DNA from: Desmonostoc muscorum FACHB-395
GTDB lineage: Bacteria; Cyanobacteriota; Cyanobacteriia; Cyanobacteriales; Nostocaceae
DNA length: 64,000 nucleotides
Assembly: GCF_014698035.1 (NCBI RefSeq)
Contig: NZ_JACJSF010000030.1
Location: forward strand, 25,817-89,816
Direction: 5' to 3'
A program made the position numbers and the translations under genes. The notes under the pieces are model-generated. The model made no database searches. It was not told the origin of the DNA and saw only the letters and a list, made by a program, of their open reading frames with translations. This document shows, piece by piece, positions 45,149-54,273 of the stretch; the first letter of the stretch is position 1, and each line of letters opens with the position of its first letter.

Positions 45149-46084
45149 ATGATTATTGAGAATAGTGCTAGTAGTTCAAACAAGAAGTTGCTCGGTTTTG
45201 ATGTCAAAAGTTTGACAGCAAATCGCCTTGCAATAAATGTGTTAAAGGGAATATTTGCTGTTCTCCCTATCACCTTGGCGTTGCCTGTAGATGCTTTACA
45301 AGTAAAGGTGACTCCAACTAGTCCTAAATTAGGGGATACACTCTCGGTAGAGATTAATCTAGATAATCCTGAGAATGGTACAAATCCAACAGTAGCGACT
45401 GGTAATAATACATACCCAGCCTTTCAAATTGCCCCCAATCAGTACCGGGCTTTTGTTCCCACAACTCCACTTGAAAAAGCTGGAACTAGAACACTTAAGG
45501 TTGCAGGGGATGGTCAAGTACAAAACTTAGCCGTGAATGTGCTTAATCGCAAATTCCCCGTACAACGTATTACTTTGCCACCTGGCAAAGCCGGAGTGGA
45601 TGCCACAGAATATGAACTTAAGCGTGTAGCGGCTTTCAAGGCACTACAAACACCAGAAAAGTATTGGAATGGGGTATTTTTGAAGCCAAATGCAGGGCGG
45701 ATGAGTACAAACTATGGTGTACGTCGCTACTATAATGGTACATTTGCAAAGGACTACTATCATCGTGGTCTTGACTACGCTGGTGCTGCCGGATCTCCGG
45801 TAATTGCCCCAGCCCCTGGACGAGTTGCTTTGGTAGGTAGGGTATCCCAAGGGTTTCGGATACACGGTAACGTAGTTGGCATTGACCACGGTCAAGGAGT
45901 CACCAGTATTTTCATGCACCTGAGTCGTATTAACGTTAAAGAAGGTGATCTTGTAAAAGCTGGTCAAGTAATTGGCGCAGTTGGTTCAACAGGTGCTGCC
46001 ACGGGGCCACATTTGCACTGGGGTCTGTATGTCAACGGACAATCTGTTGATCCAACACCTTGGCGAACTAAGGTCGTTAATTAG
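45149..46084 (+). CDS. Exported M23 (LytM-type) peptidoglycan endopeptidase
   Basis: Protein of 311 residues with an N-terminal hydrophobic segment (GIFAVLPITLALPVDA) that acts as signal or anchor. After a beta-rich domain (about 50-135) and linker, the M23 domain (about 185-305) shows the zinc ligands and catalytic histidines: HRGLDYAG (His, Asp), IFMHLS (His) and GPHLHWGL (two His). It should cut peptide cross-links in cell wall. It opens a group of wall-related and regulatory genes on both strands. Confidence 0.9.
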   Translation: MIIENSASSSNKKLLGFDVKSLTANRLAINVLKGIFAVLPITLALPVDALQVKVTPTSPKLGDTLSVEINLDNPENGTNPTVATGNNTYPAFQIAPNQYRAFVPTTPLEKAGTRTLKVAGDGQVQNLAVNVLNRKFPVQRITLPPGKAGVDATEYELKRVAAFKALQTPEKYWNGVFLKPNAGRMSTNYGVRRYYNGTFAKDYYHRGLDYAGAAGSPVIAPAPGRVALVGRVSQGFRIHGNVVGIDHGQGVTSIFMHLSRINVKEGDLVKAGQVIGAVGSTGAATGPHLHWGLYVNGQSVDPTPWRTKVVN

Positions 46085-46205
46085 TAGAGGCGGAATTAAT
46101 TGCGTCTGTGCATAATTTGTGTTTTTTTTGCTGAAGATTAGGCAAAATCAATTGGATTGATACCGTCCCTACCTTGCTTGGCTAACATAAATGATGATAA
46201 GTGTT

Positions 46206-46745
46206 ATGAGTATCGAAAAAATTGTAGAACAAGCTCTCCAGGATGGTTATTTGACACCAGCAATGGAAGCAGAAGTCGGTAGAATCTGTGATAACGCCTC
46301 GGAACTCTCAATTGAAGAGTACATGGCCCTGGATCGGCTCATGGGAGCGCTATTAACTGGTGAGGTAGTGGCGGTACCTCGCAAACAATTCATTAACGTC
46401 ATGGAAGAATTGGTACTGACAGAAGCGATCGCCAGAGTCGCAGAAATTGAAGCCACCAGCGAAAGTTCTCTAGATGTCGGAGATATTGCGGCTTACGCTC
46501 TCAATCGACTACCACCTTTGTATGCTACTACAGAAGAGGGTGCTAGCTTCCAGCGTCAAACGGCTCAGGCAGAACTGCAAGAATTAATTTCTCAGCAAGT
46601 CAGTGAAGCGATTAATCGTTACCTAGATCGACCCAATTTCTTCCCAGAACGGCAAGCCTTGGGCAAAAATACTGGTAATGAGGTTGTACGCCAAGTTAGT
46701 GCCTTACTTCAGACATACGCACCTAATTTTGAGCAAAAATTATAA
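46206..46745 (+). CDS. ComFB-domain protein (probable cyclic nucleotide receptor)
   Basis: Protein of 179 residues started at MSIEKIVEQAL (two earlier in-frame ATGs at 46191 and 46194 lack conserved sequence). The ComFB domain (about 55-135) is seen in INVMEELVLTEAIARVAE and DVGDIAAYALNRLPPLYATT. In cyanobacteria ComFB-type proteins have been reported to bind second messengers such as c-di-GMP, and the Anabaena protein CdgR, which affects cell size, belongs to this group; the gene order here (ComFB, then SigG) matches my memory of that locus. The receptor role is an inference from family. Confidence 0.75.
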   Translation: MSIEKIVEQALQDGYLTPAMEAEVGRICDNASELSIEEYMALDRLMGALLTGEVVAVPRKQFINVMEELVLTEAIARVAEIEATSESSLDVGDIAAYALNRLPPLYATTEEGASFQRQTAQAELQELISQQVSEAINRYLDRPNFFPERQALGKNTGNEVVRQVSALLQTYAPNFEQKL

Positions 46746-46749
46746 TTTC

Positions 46750-46805
46750 AATAGTCATTGGTCATTTGTCATTTGTTTTAGACAAAGGACAAAGGACTAA
46801 TGACT
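46750..46805. repeat. GTCATTTG heptamer hairpin between convergent genes
   Basis: AGTCATTGGTCATTTGTCAT and the complementary GGACAAAGGACTAATGACT region form a long stem between the stops of the ComFB and L,D-transpeptidase genes, so it may act as a bidirectional terminator. Same family as 43688-43717. Confidence 0.7.
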
Positions 46806-46810
46806 ATTAA

Positions 46811-47866
46811 CTAATTACGTACTAGTACTGTTGTCCCTATACTCACTTGCTCATAAAGCATTCTGACATCAGAATTACGCATTCTTAAACAACCGTGGGA
46901 TACAGCCGTTCCTACAAGGTCAATGTCAGGCGTACCATGAAATCCAATTTCATTGCGTCCATCTGACCAAAAACCAATCCATCTGTCTCCCAAGGGACTA
47001 TCCGTACCAGCCTGAAATACTTTGCCTGTAATTGGGTGCCGCCAGATTGGATAGTGTCGCATGTGGATCACCTGGAAAGAACCTGTGGGCGTTTCCCAAC
47101 CTTTCTTACCTACAGCGATTGGGTAACTAGCTATTACTTCATCTCCTGCATATACGTAAGTGCGGCGATCGCTTAAATCAACCACCACTTGCGTCTTGCC
47201 ATCTGCCAGCCTATCAGATGCAGATGGTGCTTGTTGGGCTGAAGCCTTAGACCATAAACCTTTTGGCCAACTATCCGCAACTGGATTTTCTCTTTCGGCT
47301 TGCGCCATCAGCTGCATCTTAATTGGTAGTTCAGTTGCTTGAGCTACATTATTTCTAATTGTTTTCGGCTGAGTTTGAGGCTTAATAATAGAAGATTTTG
47401 GTGTAGAAGCCTTGCGAGTCGTTGCTTTAGCTACATTCTTCTTAATTATTTTCGACTTAATTTCAGACTTAATCGCAGAATATTTGAGTGTAGAAGCCTT
47501 GCGAGTCGTTGCTTTAGCTACATTCTTCTTAATTGTTTTCGACTTAGTTCGAGGCTTAATAGCAGAGGACTTTGGTGTAACCGCCCTCTGAACACTTGAG
47601 CCTTGGGCAACTTCAGCAGGTAGCACAGATGCACCCAGCGCAATTTCCCCTAAACTCACTTGTGACAGATTCTTGTAGACTCCCTCTGAGCGGCTTCCCT
47701 TGGGATTGGTTAGGGTAGAATCTCGCCGCATCGCAGTAGATGCAGACTTATCAGACTGCCGTTGTGCCGTAGTAATACGCCAATGGACAGCTAAAGATAA
47801 AAATGCTGTGCCAAAACAGAGCAACATTACCATCCGCCCTACAGATTCGTTTCTTACCATTGCCAT
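46811..47866 (-). CDS. L,D-transpeptidase (YkuD family) with basic repeat spacer
   Basis: Protein of 351 residues anchored by an N-terminal membrane segment (MVMLLCFGTAFLSLAVHW). Residues about 110-190 are a Lys/Thr/Ser-rich spacer with three units of about 29 residues (KNVAKATTRKAST); this basic segment may bind wall or acidic polymers. The YkuD domain (about 225-351) shows VVDLSDRRTYVY, TPTGSF and the catalytic SHGCLRM (His and Cys). It makes 3-3 cross-links or attaches proteins to peptidoglycan. It is convergent with ComFB and divergent from the small 48140 frame. Confidence 0.9.
   Translation of the reverse strand: MAMVRNESVGRMVMLLCFGTAFLSLAVHWRITTAQRQSDKSASTAMRRDSTLTNPKGSRSEGVYKNLSQVSLGEIALGASVLPAEVAQGSSVQRAVTPKSSAIKPRTKSKTIKKNVAKATTRKASTLKYSAIKSEIKSKIIKKNVAKATTRKASTPKSSIIKPQTQPKTIRNNVAQATELPIKMQLMAQAERENPVADSWPKGLWSKASAQQAPSASDRLADGKTQVVVDLSDRRTYVYAGDEVIASYPIAVGKKGWETPTGSFQVIHMRHYPIWRHPITGKVFQAGTDSPLGDRWIGFWSDGRNEIGFHGTPDIDLVGTAVSHGCLRMRNSDVRMLYEQVSIGTTVLVRN
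47340..47580 (-). repeat. 87-bp coding repeats in the L,D-transpeptidase
   Basis: About three units of 87 bp (29 residues) in the spacer region; GAAGCCTTGCGAGTCGTTGC and CTACATTCTTCTTAATT recur on the + strand. Copies differ in their second half, so the expansion is older than that of the CHAT gene repeats. Confidence 0.75.
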
Positions 47867-48661
47867 CGCCTATTGTTTATCCCTGACATATCCAGCCGAG
47901 AAATTGGATGTGTTCATCATCCGATTATCAAAAATTTATCAATACTTATCATTTCCGTTATAAATCTGCCAACACCTCTGGGCAAACTAAGACTATGCAA
48001 ATTGTCCCAGCAGAAAAACTTCAAGTGACCAACCTCATTCCTCCAAAATTCTGGGGGTTGTAAGCCAATACTTAGACTTTCTGGCGGAACTTTTGCAATG
48101 TAGCAATCAATGATTAGTGGTGTCGGTGGGAGAAAAACCATGTTTGAAAAACTATTGCTAGCAGTCACAATTACATTTTCCCTCAATTTATTTTTTCAAA
48201 TTCGCGTACCAGAGCAACATAACTCTGGTGCTATCTACGGATCACAACTAGAACAATCAGCAACTATTCTGGTAACAAAATCAAAAAAATAAATCACCAT
48301 TATAGTAACCAGAGCAACCCAACTCCCAGAAATTATTACCTGAATTTTAAAGGTATCAAGAAGGTAGAATTACAAAATTTTTCTCTTCATCCTTAATAAC
48401 CAGATTTAATTATTTTTATCAAGCGTATATACCCAGTTGCTAAAAGTACTAAAATGTGCATATTGCTGCGCTTTTTTGAGTTGATGGTTTTAAGGGCAAC
48501 TATGCAAGCAGTATAAGGAAAAAGTGGCTCACCTTATTGCTATAAATGTATCCAAAATTGTCTGCCTCCGTGTTCCAGTCATAAATCCGTCACCTTAGCA
48601 TGGAACTTCTGTCCCATTAGCAGGTCTAATAGATAGGGATGATTTAGAGCCAGTACGATCT
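47867..48661. other. Intergenic region with a possible small gene
   Basis: 795 bp with one possible small gene (48140-48292). The rest is AT-rich and should include the sigG promoter. Nothing else recognised. Confidence 0.45.
48140..48292 (+). CDS. Possible small exported or membrane protein
   Basis: 50 codons starting MFEKLLLAVTITFSLNLFFQ, a signal-like hydrophobic segment with a lysine near the start, then a polar tail ending in lysines. An earlier in-frame ATG (48110) is possible. No family recognised. The signal-like start makes it better than a random frame, but no strong ribosome site is seen. Confidence 0.35.
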   Translation: MFEKLLLAVTITFSLNLFFQIRVPEQHNSGAIYGSQLEQSATILVTKSKK

Positions 48662-49318
48662 ATGAGTCAGTCGATTACTGTATCCTGGTCAACGGTTGAT
48701 GCAAAGTATCCAGAAGCATCAGTGCAAGTTGACAAACTCCCTAACCACGATTTAATTTTGCGCTGTCAAGCGGGACTGCGGCCAGATCGTGTTGCGTTTT
48801 CAGAACTATTACGCCGCTATCAAAGTCAAGTTGATAGAGTTCTCTACCACCTAGCTCCAGATTGGTCTGACAGAGCCGATTTAGCTCAAGAAGTTTGGAT
48901 TCGAGTGTATCGGAATATTAACCGATTACAAGAGCCTGCTAAATTTCGAGGCTGGTTAAGCCGCATTGCCACCAACTTGTTTTACGATGAGTTACGGAAA
49001 CGCAAGCGGGTTGTTAGCCCTTTATCACTGGATGCTCCCCGCTCGTTAGAGGACGGTGAGATGGATTGGGAAATCGCTGGCGATACTCCCGGGCCTGAAG
49101 AAGAACTGACAACTAGAGAATTTTACGAGCAATTGCGGGAAGCGATCGCGGATTTACCAGAAGTCTTTCGTACTACCATTGTCCTGAGAGAAATCGAGGG
49201 CATGGCTTATGAAGAAATTGCTGAAATCACTGGAGTTTCTTTAGGAACTGTGAAGTCAAGAATAGCCAGAGCTAGATCGAGGCTGCAAGCTCACTTGCAG
49301 AATTATCTAGACTCCTAA
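48662..49318 (+). CDS. sigG: ECF-type sigma factor, SigG-like
   Basis: Protein of 218 residues. Region 2 (DLAQEVWIRVYRNINRLQ, KFRGWLSRIATNLFYDELRK) and region 4 (LPEVFRTTIVLREIEGMAYE, GVSLGTVKSRIARARSRL) are intact, and regions 1 and 3 are missing, as in extracytoplasmic-function sigma factors. It directs RNA polymerase to stress or envelope promoters. The next gene, 157 bp downstream on the same strand, looks like its anti-sigma factor. The label SigG rests on resemblance to the cyanobacterial gene found in a similar neighbourhood. Confidence 0.88.
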   Translation: MSQSITVSWSTVDAKYPEASVQVDKLPNHDLILRCQAGLRPDRVAFSELLRRYQSQVDRVLYHLAPDWSDRADLAQEVWIRVYRNINRLQEPAKFRGWLSRIATNLFYDELRKRKRVVSPLSLDAPRSLEDGEMDWEIAGDTPGPEEELTTREFYEQLREAIADLPEVFRTTIVLREIEGMAYEEIAEITGVSLGTVKSRIARARSRLQAHLQNYLDS

Positions 49319-49475
49319 TTTACAGGATCTTGCCTCTGCCCAATGACAGAATTTAAGCATAGATTAAGAATTACCATAAAGACGTAGATCGCTTCCATCT
49401 TAAGAAGGAAAGATGGCTAATTTTCCCGAAATTCCCGCCCAGTTTACCCGTGTATGAATTGGTAATAATGTTAAG

Positions 49476-50090
49476 ATGACTACTGATTCTCAGTTTTACG
49501 ACCGTTCTTCTTTGCAACTTCCTCAAGATTTGTCAGATGGAATGGCCAAGCATACCAATGAATCAACGGGTCTTATGGATATGGTGAAGCGCGATCGCTT
49601 CGAGTTATTGAGTGCTTACCTCGATGGTGAAGTCACAGCCCCCGAACGCAGGCAAGTAGAAGAATGGCTGGCAAATGATGCCTCGGTTCAATGCTTGTAT
49701 GCCCGACTGTTAAAGCTGCGCCAAGGCTTGCGGACTCTCCCAGTCCCCACAGCCCAAGAGTCACCAGAAGCAACAGTTCAGCAAGTATTCACACGTTTAC
49801 GCCGCCGTTCCCATTTAAACTGGATGGCGGGAGGTGCAGCCGTTGCTGCTTGCGTAATCGGCGCAGTATCTAGCTTAGTACCTGGTGGTTTGAATGTGCC
49901 GCAACTGGCGCAACGACCACAAAAAGAACCGATTCAAACATCCTCAGCTTCTATAATTCCACCTTCTCCTCTGATGGTGGGACTAAATAACCCGGTAATT
50001 GAAATTCCTAAAGCAGCAGTAGCTTCTCCAGAAAATCCAATCTATCCGGTAAAACCACAACGGCAAGACTCCAAACAGGACATAAACTAA
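49476..50090 (+). CDS. Probable membrane anti-sigma factor
   Basis: Protein of 204 residues. The N-terminal part (FELLSAYLDGEVTAPERRQV, EEWLANDASVQCLYARLLKL) resembles the sigma-binding domain of zinc-type anti-sigma factors, but the His-x3-Cys-x2-Cys zinc motif is absent. One membrane segment (LNWMAGGAAVAACVIGAVSS) follows, then a Pro/Gln-rich outer part. Position directly after the sigma gene supports the role. Regulated release (by proteolysis or conformational change) would free the sigma factor. Confidence 0.78.
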   Translation: MTTDSQFYDRSSLQLPQDLSDGMAKHTNESTGLMDMVKRDRFELLSAYLDGEVTAPERRQVEEWLANDASVQCLYARLLKLRQGLRTLPVPTAQESPEATVQQVFTRLRRRSHLNWMAGGAAVAACVIGAVSSLVPGGLNVPQLAQRPQKEPIQTSSASIIPPSPLMVGLNNPVIEIPKAAVASPENPIYPVKPQRQDSKQDIN

Positions 50091-50106
50091 TTGCAAAGTT
50101 AACAAT

Positions 50107-50562
50107 TCACAGATCATAATTGTGCTTTGCGGTTAAACCACAGCCACTCCACCAGCCATCAGGTTGGAGTAATCCTCGTAATTGGGCAACTTGCTCTAGA
50201 GTCATTAAATAAACCCAAGCCCGACTATAAGAGAGCGACTGTGGTTCATAAACCTCGATAATTTGCCGATTATAGAGGTTTTCTGGTGGTTGTCTAGTGG
50301 GCTGGTAATTTTCCAGCACATCTAGCTCATTTAAAATTCTTGGGTTGGGAAAAGAAAGTAAATATCCGTAAACTTTGCTATTTCCCAGCGTCATTGCTGG
50401 GTAGCCCATTGGCAGAGCAAACAATTTACCTTCTACAAAAACTCTTTTGACATCAATTACTTTGGCAGCACAGTATTTTTTATAGTTAGCTTCACCTGGT
50501 TTGAGTGTGCCGTAGACAAAAACCCGCACCAAATCAGAAAATTTTATATTTGATTCAACCAT
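50107..50562 (-). CDS. Gamma-glutamylcyclotransferase-fold protein
   Basis: Protein of 151 residues. VFVYGTLKPGE near the N-terminus is the substrate-binding loop of this family, and LNELDVLENYQP holds the catalytic Glu region. Related enzymes cleave gamma-glutamyl amino acids or amines to release 5-oxoproline. The end of the protein (WWSGCGL) is less typical. It is convergent with the anti-sigma gene. Confidence 0.82.
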   Translation of the reverse strand: MVESNIKFSDLVRVFVYGTLKPGEANYKKYCAAKVIDVKRVFVEGKLFALPMGYPAMTLGNSKVYGYLLSFPNPRILNELDVLENYQPTRQPPENLYNRQIIEVYEPQSLSYSRAWVYLMTLEQVAQLRGLLQPDGWWSGCGLTAKHNYDL

Positions 50563-50668
50563 CTAAACCTTCATCAAATGACTGCTGCCATACCTGAAAC
50601 ACTAGCAGTTCAGGCATAATTTGGCTGATGCTCAATTATATAAATCTGTGATTAGTTGACCTACAATA

Positions 50669-50705
50669 TAGGTTAACCTAAGAGGTTGACATAGCAGGTT
50701 AACCT
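50669..50705. promoter_or_regulatory. Two AGGTTAACCT palindromes upstream of leuS
   Basis: Identical 10-bp palindromes at 50670-50679 and 50696-50705, 26 bp apart centre to centre, 28-63 bp before the leuS start. A half site (GTTGACCT) precedes at 50656-50663. The spacing (about 2.5 helical turns) might suit a dimeric regulator or could be a hairpin in the leader. Inferred only. Confidence 0.4.
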
Positions 50706-50732
50706 AGACAGACCCATTAGGAGAATTTTTTG

Positions 50733-53348
50733 GTGGATTCCCGATATAACCCAGCAGCGATTGAGGAAAAATGGCAGAAAACATGGTTAGAACTTGGCTT
50801 AGATAAAACACCTTCAGCTAGCAACAAGCCAAAATTCTACGCTTTATCCATGTTCCCTTACCCATCGGGCAGCCTACACATGGGTCACGTCCGTAATTAT
50901 ACCATTACTGACGTGATTGCCCGCCTCAAGCGAATGCAAGGGTATCGGGTAATACACCCAATGGGTTGGGATGCCTTTGGCTTGCCAGCAGAAAATGCTG
51001 CCATTGACCGTGGTGTACCGCCAGCAAAGTGGACTTATCAGAATATTGCCCAGATGCGGCAGCAATTGCAACGTCTTGGTTTATCAATTGATTGGGAATG
51101 TGAACTAGCTACTTGTTCACCAGATTATTACAAGTGGACGCAATGGATTTTCTTGCAGTTTTTGGAAGCAGGGTTAGCTTACCAAAAAGAAGCAGCCGTA
51201 AACTGGGACCCCATTGACCAAACTGTATTAGCAAATGAGCAAGTTGATAATGAAGGACGTTCCTGGCGCAGCGGTGCAATAGTTGAGCGCAAATTGTTAC
51301 GGCAGTGGTTTTTTAAGATTACTGACTATGCCGAAGAATTACTCAATGACTTGGATAAGTTGACAGGTTGGCCAGAACGGGTCAAATTGATGCAGGCAAA
51401 CTGGATTGGTAAATCCACAGGCGCTTATTTAGAATTTCCCATTATCGGGATAGATGAAAAAATCGCCGTGTATACCACGCGCCCAGATACCGTTTATGGT
51501 GTCAGTTATTTAGTATTAGCACCAGAACATCCCTTAACAAATCGCGTCACCACAAAAGAACAACAAGCGGCGGTAGAAGTCTTTATTAAAGAGGTTTCTA
51601 ATCAAAGTGAGTTGGAACGTACTTCTGAAGACAAACCTAAGCGAGGTATCCCCACCGGTGGGGTGGCAATTAACCCGTTTACAGGGCAAGAAGTGCCTAT
51701 TTGGATTGCTGACTATGTACTGTATGAGTATGGTACTGGGGCAGTGATGGGTGTACCCGCACACGATGTCCGAGATTTTAAGTTTGCTAAAAATTACGAT
51801 TTACCAATTAATTTTGTCATCGCTTCCCCAGATGATGTTGCAGGTTTTGACTTAACTCCAACATCAGAGATTGATGGAATCACACAACTTGTCGAAGTTG
51901 ACTATAAGCAGGCATACACTGAACCAGGAATTTTAATTAATTCTGGGGCTTTTACGGGTATAGCTTCCACAGACGCTAAACCAGCCATAATTGAATACGC
52001 CGAAAAACAAGGTTTTGGTAAAGTGCGGGTGCAATATCGCCTGCGGGATTGGTTAATTTCCCGGCAGCGTTACTGGGGCGCACCGATACCTGTAATTCAC
52101 TGTCCCAACTGTGGAATAGTGCCAGTACCTGACAAAGATTTGCCAGTCCAGTTGCCAGAAGAGGTGGAATTTACTGGACGAGGGGGTTCACCTTTGACTC
52201 AGTTAGAAAGCTGGGTAAATGTGCCTTGTCCAACTTGCGGCACTCCAGCGAAGCGGGAAACTGACACGATGGATACTTTTATTGATTCCTCGTGGTATTT
52301 CTTGCGCTTCCCTGACGCTAAAAATGAACAACAGGTTTTCGATTCCAGTAAAGTAAACGACTGGATGCCAGTAAATCAGTACGTGGGTGGGATTGAACAC
52401 GCGATTTTACATTTGTTGTATTCGCGGTTCTTTACTAAAGTACTCCGGGACAGAGGGTTACTGAATTTTGATGAACCCTTCCAACGTCTGTTAACTCAAG
52501 GGATGGTACAGGGTTTAACTTACCTAAATCCCAATAAGGGCGGTAAAGATAAATGGATTCCTTCTAATCTAGTCAATTCTGCTGACCCCCGCGACCCTCA
52601 GACAGGCGAACCTTTGCAACGTCTCTACGCCACCATGTCTAAGTCCAAGGGCAACGGTGTCGCGCCAGAAGATGTAATTTCCAAATACGGTATAGATACA
52701 GCGCGGATGTTCATCTTGTTCAAAGCACCACCAGAAAAAGACCTGGAATGGGATGAAGCCGATGTGGAAGGACAATTCCGCTTTTTAAATCGGGTTTGGC
52801 GTTTGGTGACGGATTATATTACGGCTGGGGTATCCCGTAAAAAAGCCCAATCTGATTTAACTAAGGCTGAAAAGGAATTGCGGCGGACGATTCACACGGC
52901 TATTCAAGCTGTGACAGAAGATGTGGAAGACGAATATCAATTCAACACAGCTATTTCCGAATTGATGAAGTTGAGTAATGCCCTAAGTGATGCCGACAAA
53001 AATTCACCAATTTACGCAGAAGGTATTCGGACTTTGGTGATGTTACTTGCACCCTTTGCACCACATATTGCTGATGAATTGTGGCATTTGTTGGGTGAAA
53101 GTGATTCTGTTCACACTCAAACTTGGCCATCATTTGACCCTGTTGCTTTGGTAGCTGATGAAATCACTTTGGTTATTCAAGTTATGGGTAAAACTCGCGG
53201 TGCAATTCAAGTACCAGCACAAGCGGATAAAGCAGCGTTGGAGAAATACGCCCGTGAATCAGAAATTGCCCAGCGTTATATCGAAGGCAAAGAGATTAAA
53301 AAGGTAATTGTAGTGCCTGGCAAGTTGGTGAATTTTGTAGTTAGCTAA
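50733..53348 (+). CDS. leuS: Leucyl-tRNA synthetase
   Basis: Class I synthetase of 871 residues that charges tRNA-Leu. The HIGH-type motif is YPSGSLHMGHVRNY (about residues 43-56), the KMSKS motif is TMSKSKGNGV (about 630), and the editing domain CP1 lies in between with the threonine-rich TTRPDTVYG region and the GTGAVMGVPAHD motif. Zinc-type cysteines are seen in HCPNCG and CPTCG. Start: GTG 50733 is chosen since it gives VDSRYNPAAIEEKW and has AGGAG 9 nt upstream; TTG 50730 is an alternative. Complete and of normal length. Confidence 0.97.
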   Translation: MDSRYNPAAIEEKWQKTWLELGLDKTPSASNKPKFYALSMFPYPSGSLHMGHVRNYTITDVIARLKRMQGYRVIHPMGWDAFGLPAENAAIDRGVPPAKWTYQNIAQMRQQLQRLGLSIDWECELATCSPDYYKWTQWIFLQFLEAGLAYQKEAAVNWDPIDQTVLANEQVDNEGRSWRSGAIVERKLLRQWFFKITDYAEELLNDLDKLTGWPERVKLMQANWIGKSTGAYLEFPIIGIDEKIAVYTTRPDTVYGVSYLVLAPEHPLTNRVTTKEQQAAVEVFIKEVSNQSELERTSEDKPKRGIPTGGVAINPFTGQEVPIWIADYVLYEYGTGAVMGVPAHDVRDFKFAKNYDLPINFVIASPDDVAGFDLTPTSEIDGITQLVEVDYKQAYTEPGILINSGAFTGIASTDAKPAIIEYAEKQGFGKVRVQYRLRDWLISRQRYWGAPIPVIHCPNCGIVPVPDKDLPVQLPEEVEFTGRGGSPLTQLESWVNVPCPTCGTPAKRETDTMDTFIDSSWYFLRFPDAKNEQQVFDSSKVNDWMPVNQYVGGIEHAILHLLYSRFFTKVLRDRGLLNFDEPFQRLLTQGMVQGLTYLNPNKGGKDKWIPSNLVNSADPRDPQTGEPLQRLYATMSKSKGNGVAPEDVISKYGIDTARMFILFKAPPEKDLEWDEADVEGQFRFLNRVWRLVTDYITAGVSRKKAQSDLTKAEKELRRTIHTAIQAVTEDVEDEYQFNTAISELMKLSNALSDADKNSPIYAEGIRTLVMLLAPFAPHIADELWHLLGESDSVHTQTWPSFDPVALVADEITLVIQVMGKTRGAIQVPAQADKAALEKYARESEIAQRYIEGKEIKKVIVVPGKLVNFVVS

Positions 53349-53521
53349 GTACAGCTTTGTCTAAAATCGTGGTGAATTGAGGGTTTAAATTTAAATGCAA
53401 AGTAGCGCAAAGCGAAGCGCAGAGGTACGCAGAGAATTTGCTACGAATTAATTAAATGTTGTACTTAGCAATCGATAAAATTGTAAATATAGCCTGACCA
53501 AACATCAAAGGGTTTACATCC

Positions 53522-53855
53522 GTGACACTCAAAGAGTTAGAACAACAACTTCTTGCCCTCAGACAAGCGTGAAAAATTGCAGGCTATACAGTTACAGTTA
53601 CTTGCTCAAAGCCTCGGCAACAATTGGCAAGGAATTGAGAAAACTCCTAGAGTCTTTGGTGGAGAGGCTCGTATCGCTAAAACTCGTATTCCTGTCTGGG
53701 TACTTGTGGAAGCTAGCCGCCTTGGATATAGCGATACTGACCTTTTGACGAGCTATCCAACTATTACAGCTACAGATTTAGCCAATGCTTGGGTATAGGC
53801 AGAAGCTCATCTTGATGAAATCGAATTGGCAATTGAGCGTAATGAGGTAGCCTAG
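53522..53855 (+). pseudogene. DUF433 antitoxin pseudogene
   Basis: A GTG start at 53522 gives VTLKELEQQLLALR, then a frameshift near 53560; the other frame continues KREKLQAIQL and the conserved DUF433 segment (GGEARIAKTRIPVWVLVEAS, TDLANAWV). A TAG stop at 53796-53798 interrupts the normal end (AEAHLDEIELAIERNEVA), which reads on in the same frame to TAG 53853-53855. With two lesions the gene should be inactive. It is the antitoxin half of a DUF433/DUF5615 module. Confidence 0.8.
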
Positions 53856-54273
53856 ATGAGCAGTTTCCATTTCCAGTTGTGGAATTATTACGCGCTTTGG
53901 GGCATGATGTTTTGACAGTTCAAGATGCAGAAAATGCAGACCAAGGTATACCTGATAAAGAAGTACTAGCATTTGCTGTAAGTCAAGAACGCTCGATATT
54001 ACAGCGAATTGCAATCAAACGTGCCACAACTAAAAGCAATACTGGGCTTTGTTTTAGGATTTATTTTTGTGGCGGGTTTGATCGAGAACGGCTGTAACTA
54101 TCAACAGAGTTGATTTTATCCGTTTGCATCGTCGTAATTCTAACCACTTCGGTATTATTGTTTGTACGAGCAATCCTAATTGGGGAGAGTTTGCATCACG
54201 GATAGATGAGGCTGTGACAGCAGAACATGCGTTGCAAGGAAAACTAATTCGTGTGGTACGTCCAGTCACTTAA
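53856..54273 (+). pseudogene. DUF5615 PIN-like toxin pseudogene
   Basis: Pieces of the toxin are readable in different frames: LLRALGHDVLTVQDAENADQ, GIPDKEVLAFAVSQERSIL, then after about 90 bp of unrelated sequence TINRVDFIRLHRRN, GIIVCTSNPNW and EAVTAEHALQGKLIRVVRP. There is a frameshift close to the start and an insertion in the middle. It follows the ruined antitoxin directly. Confidence 0.8.
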
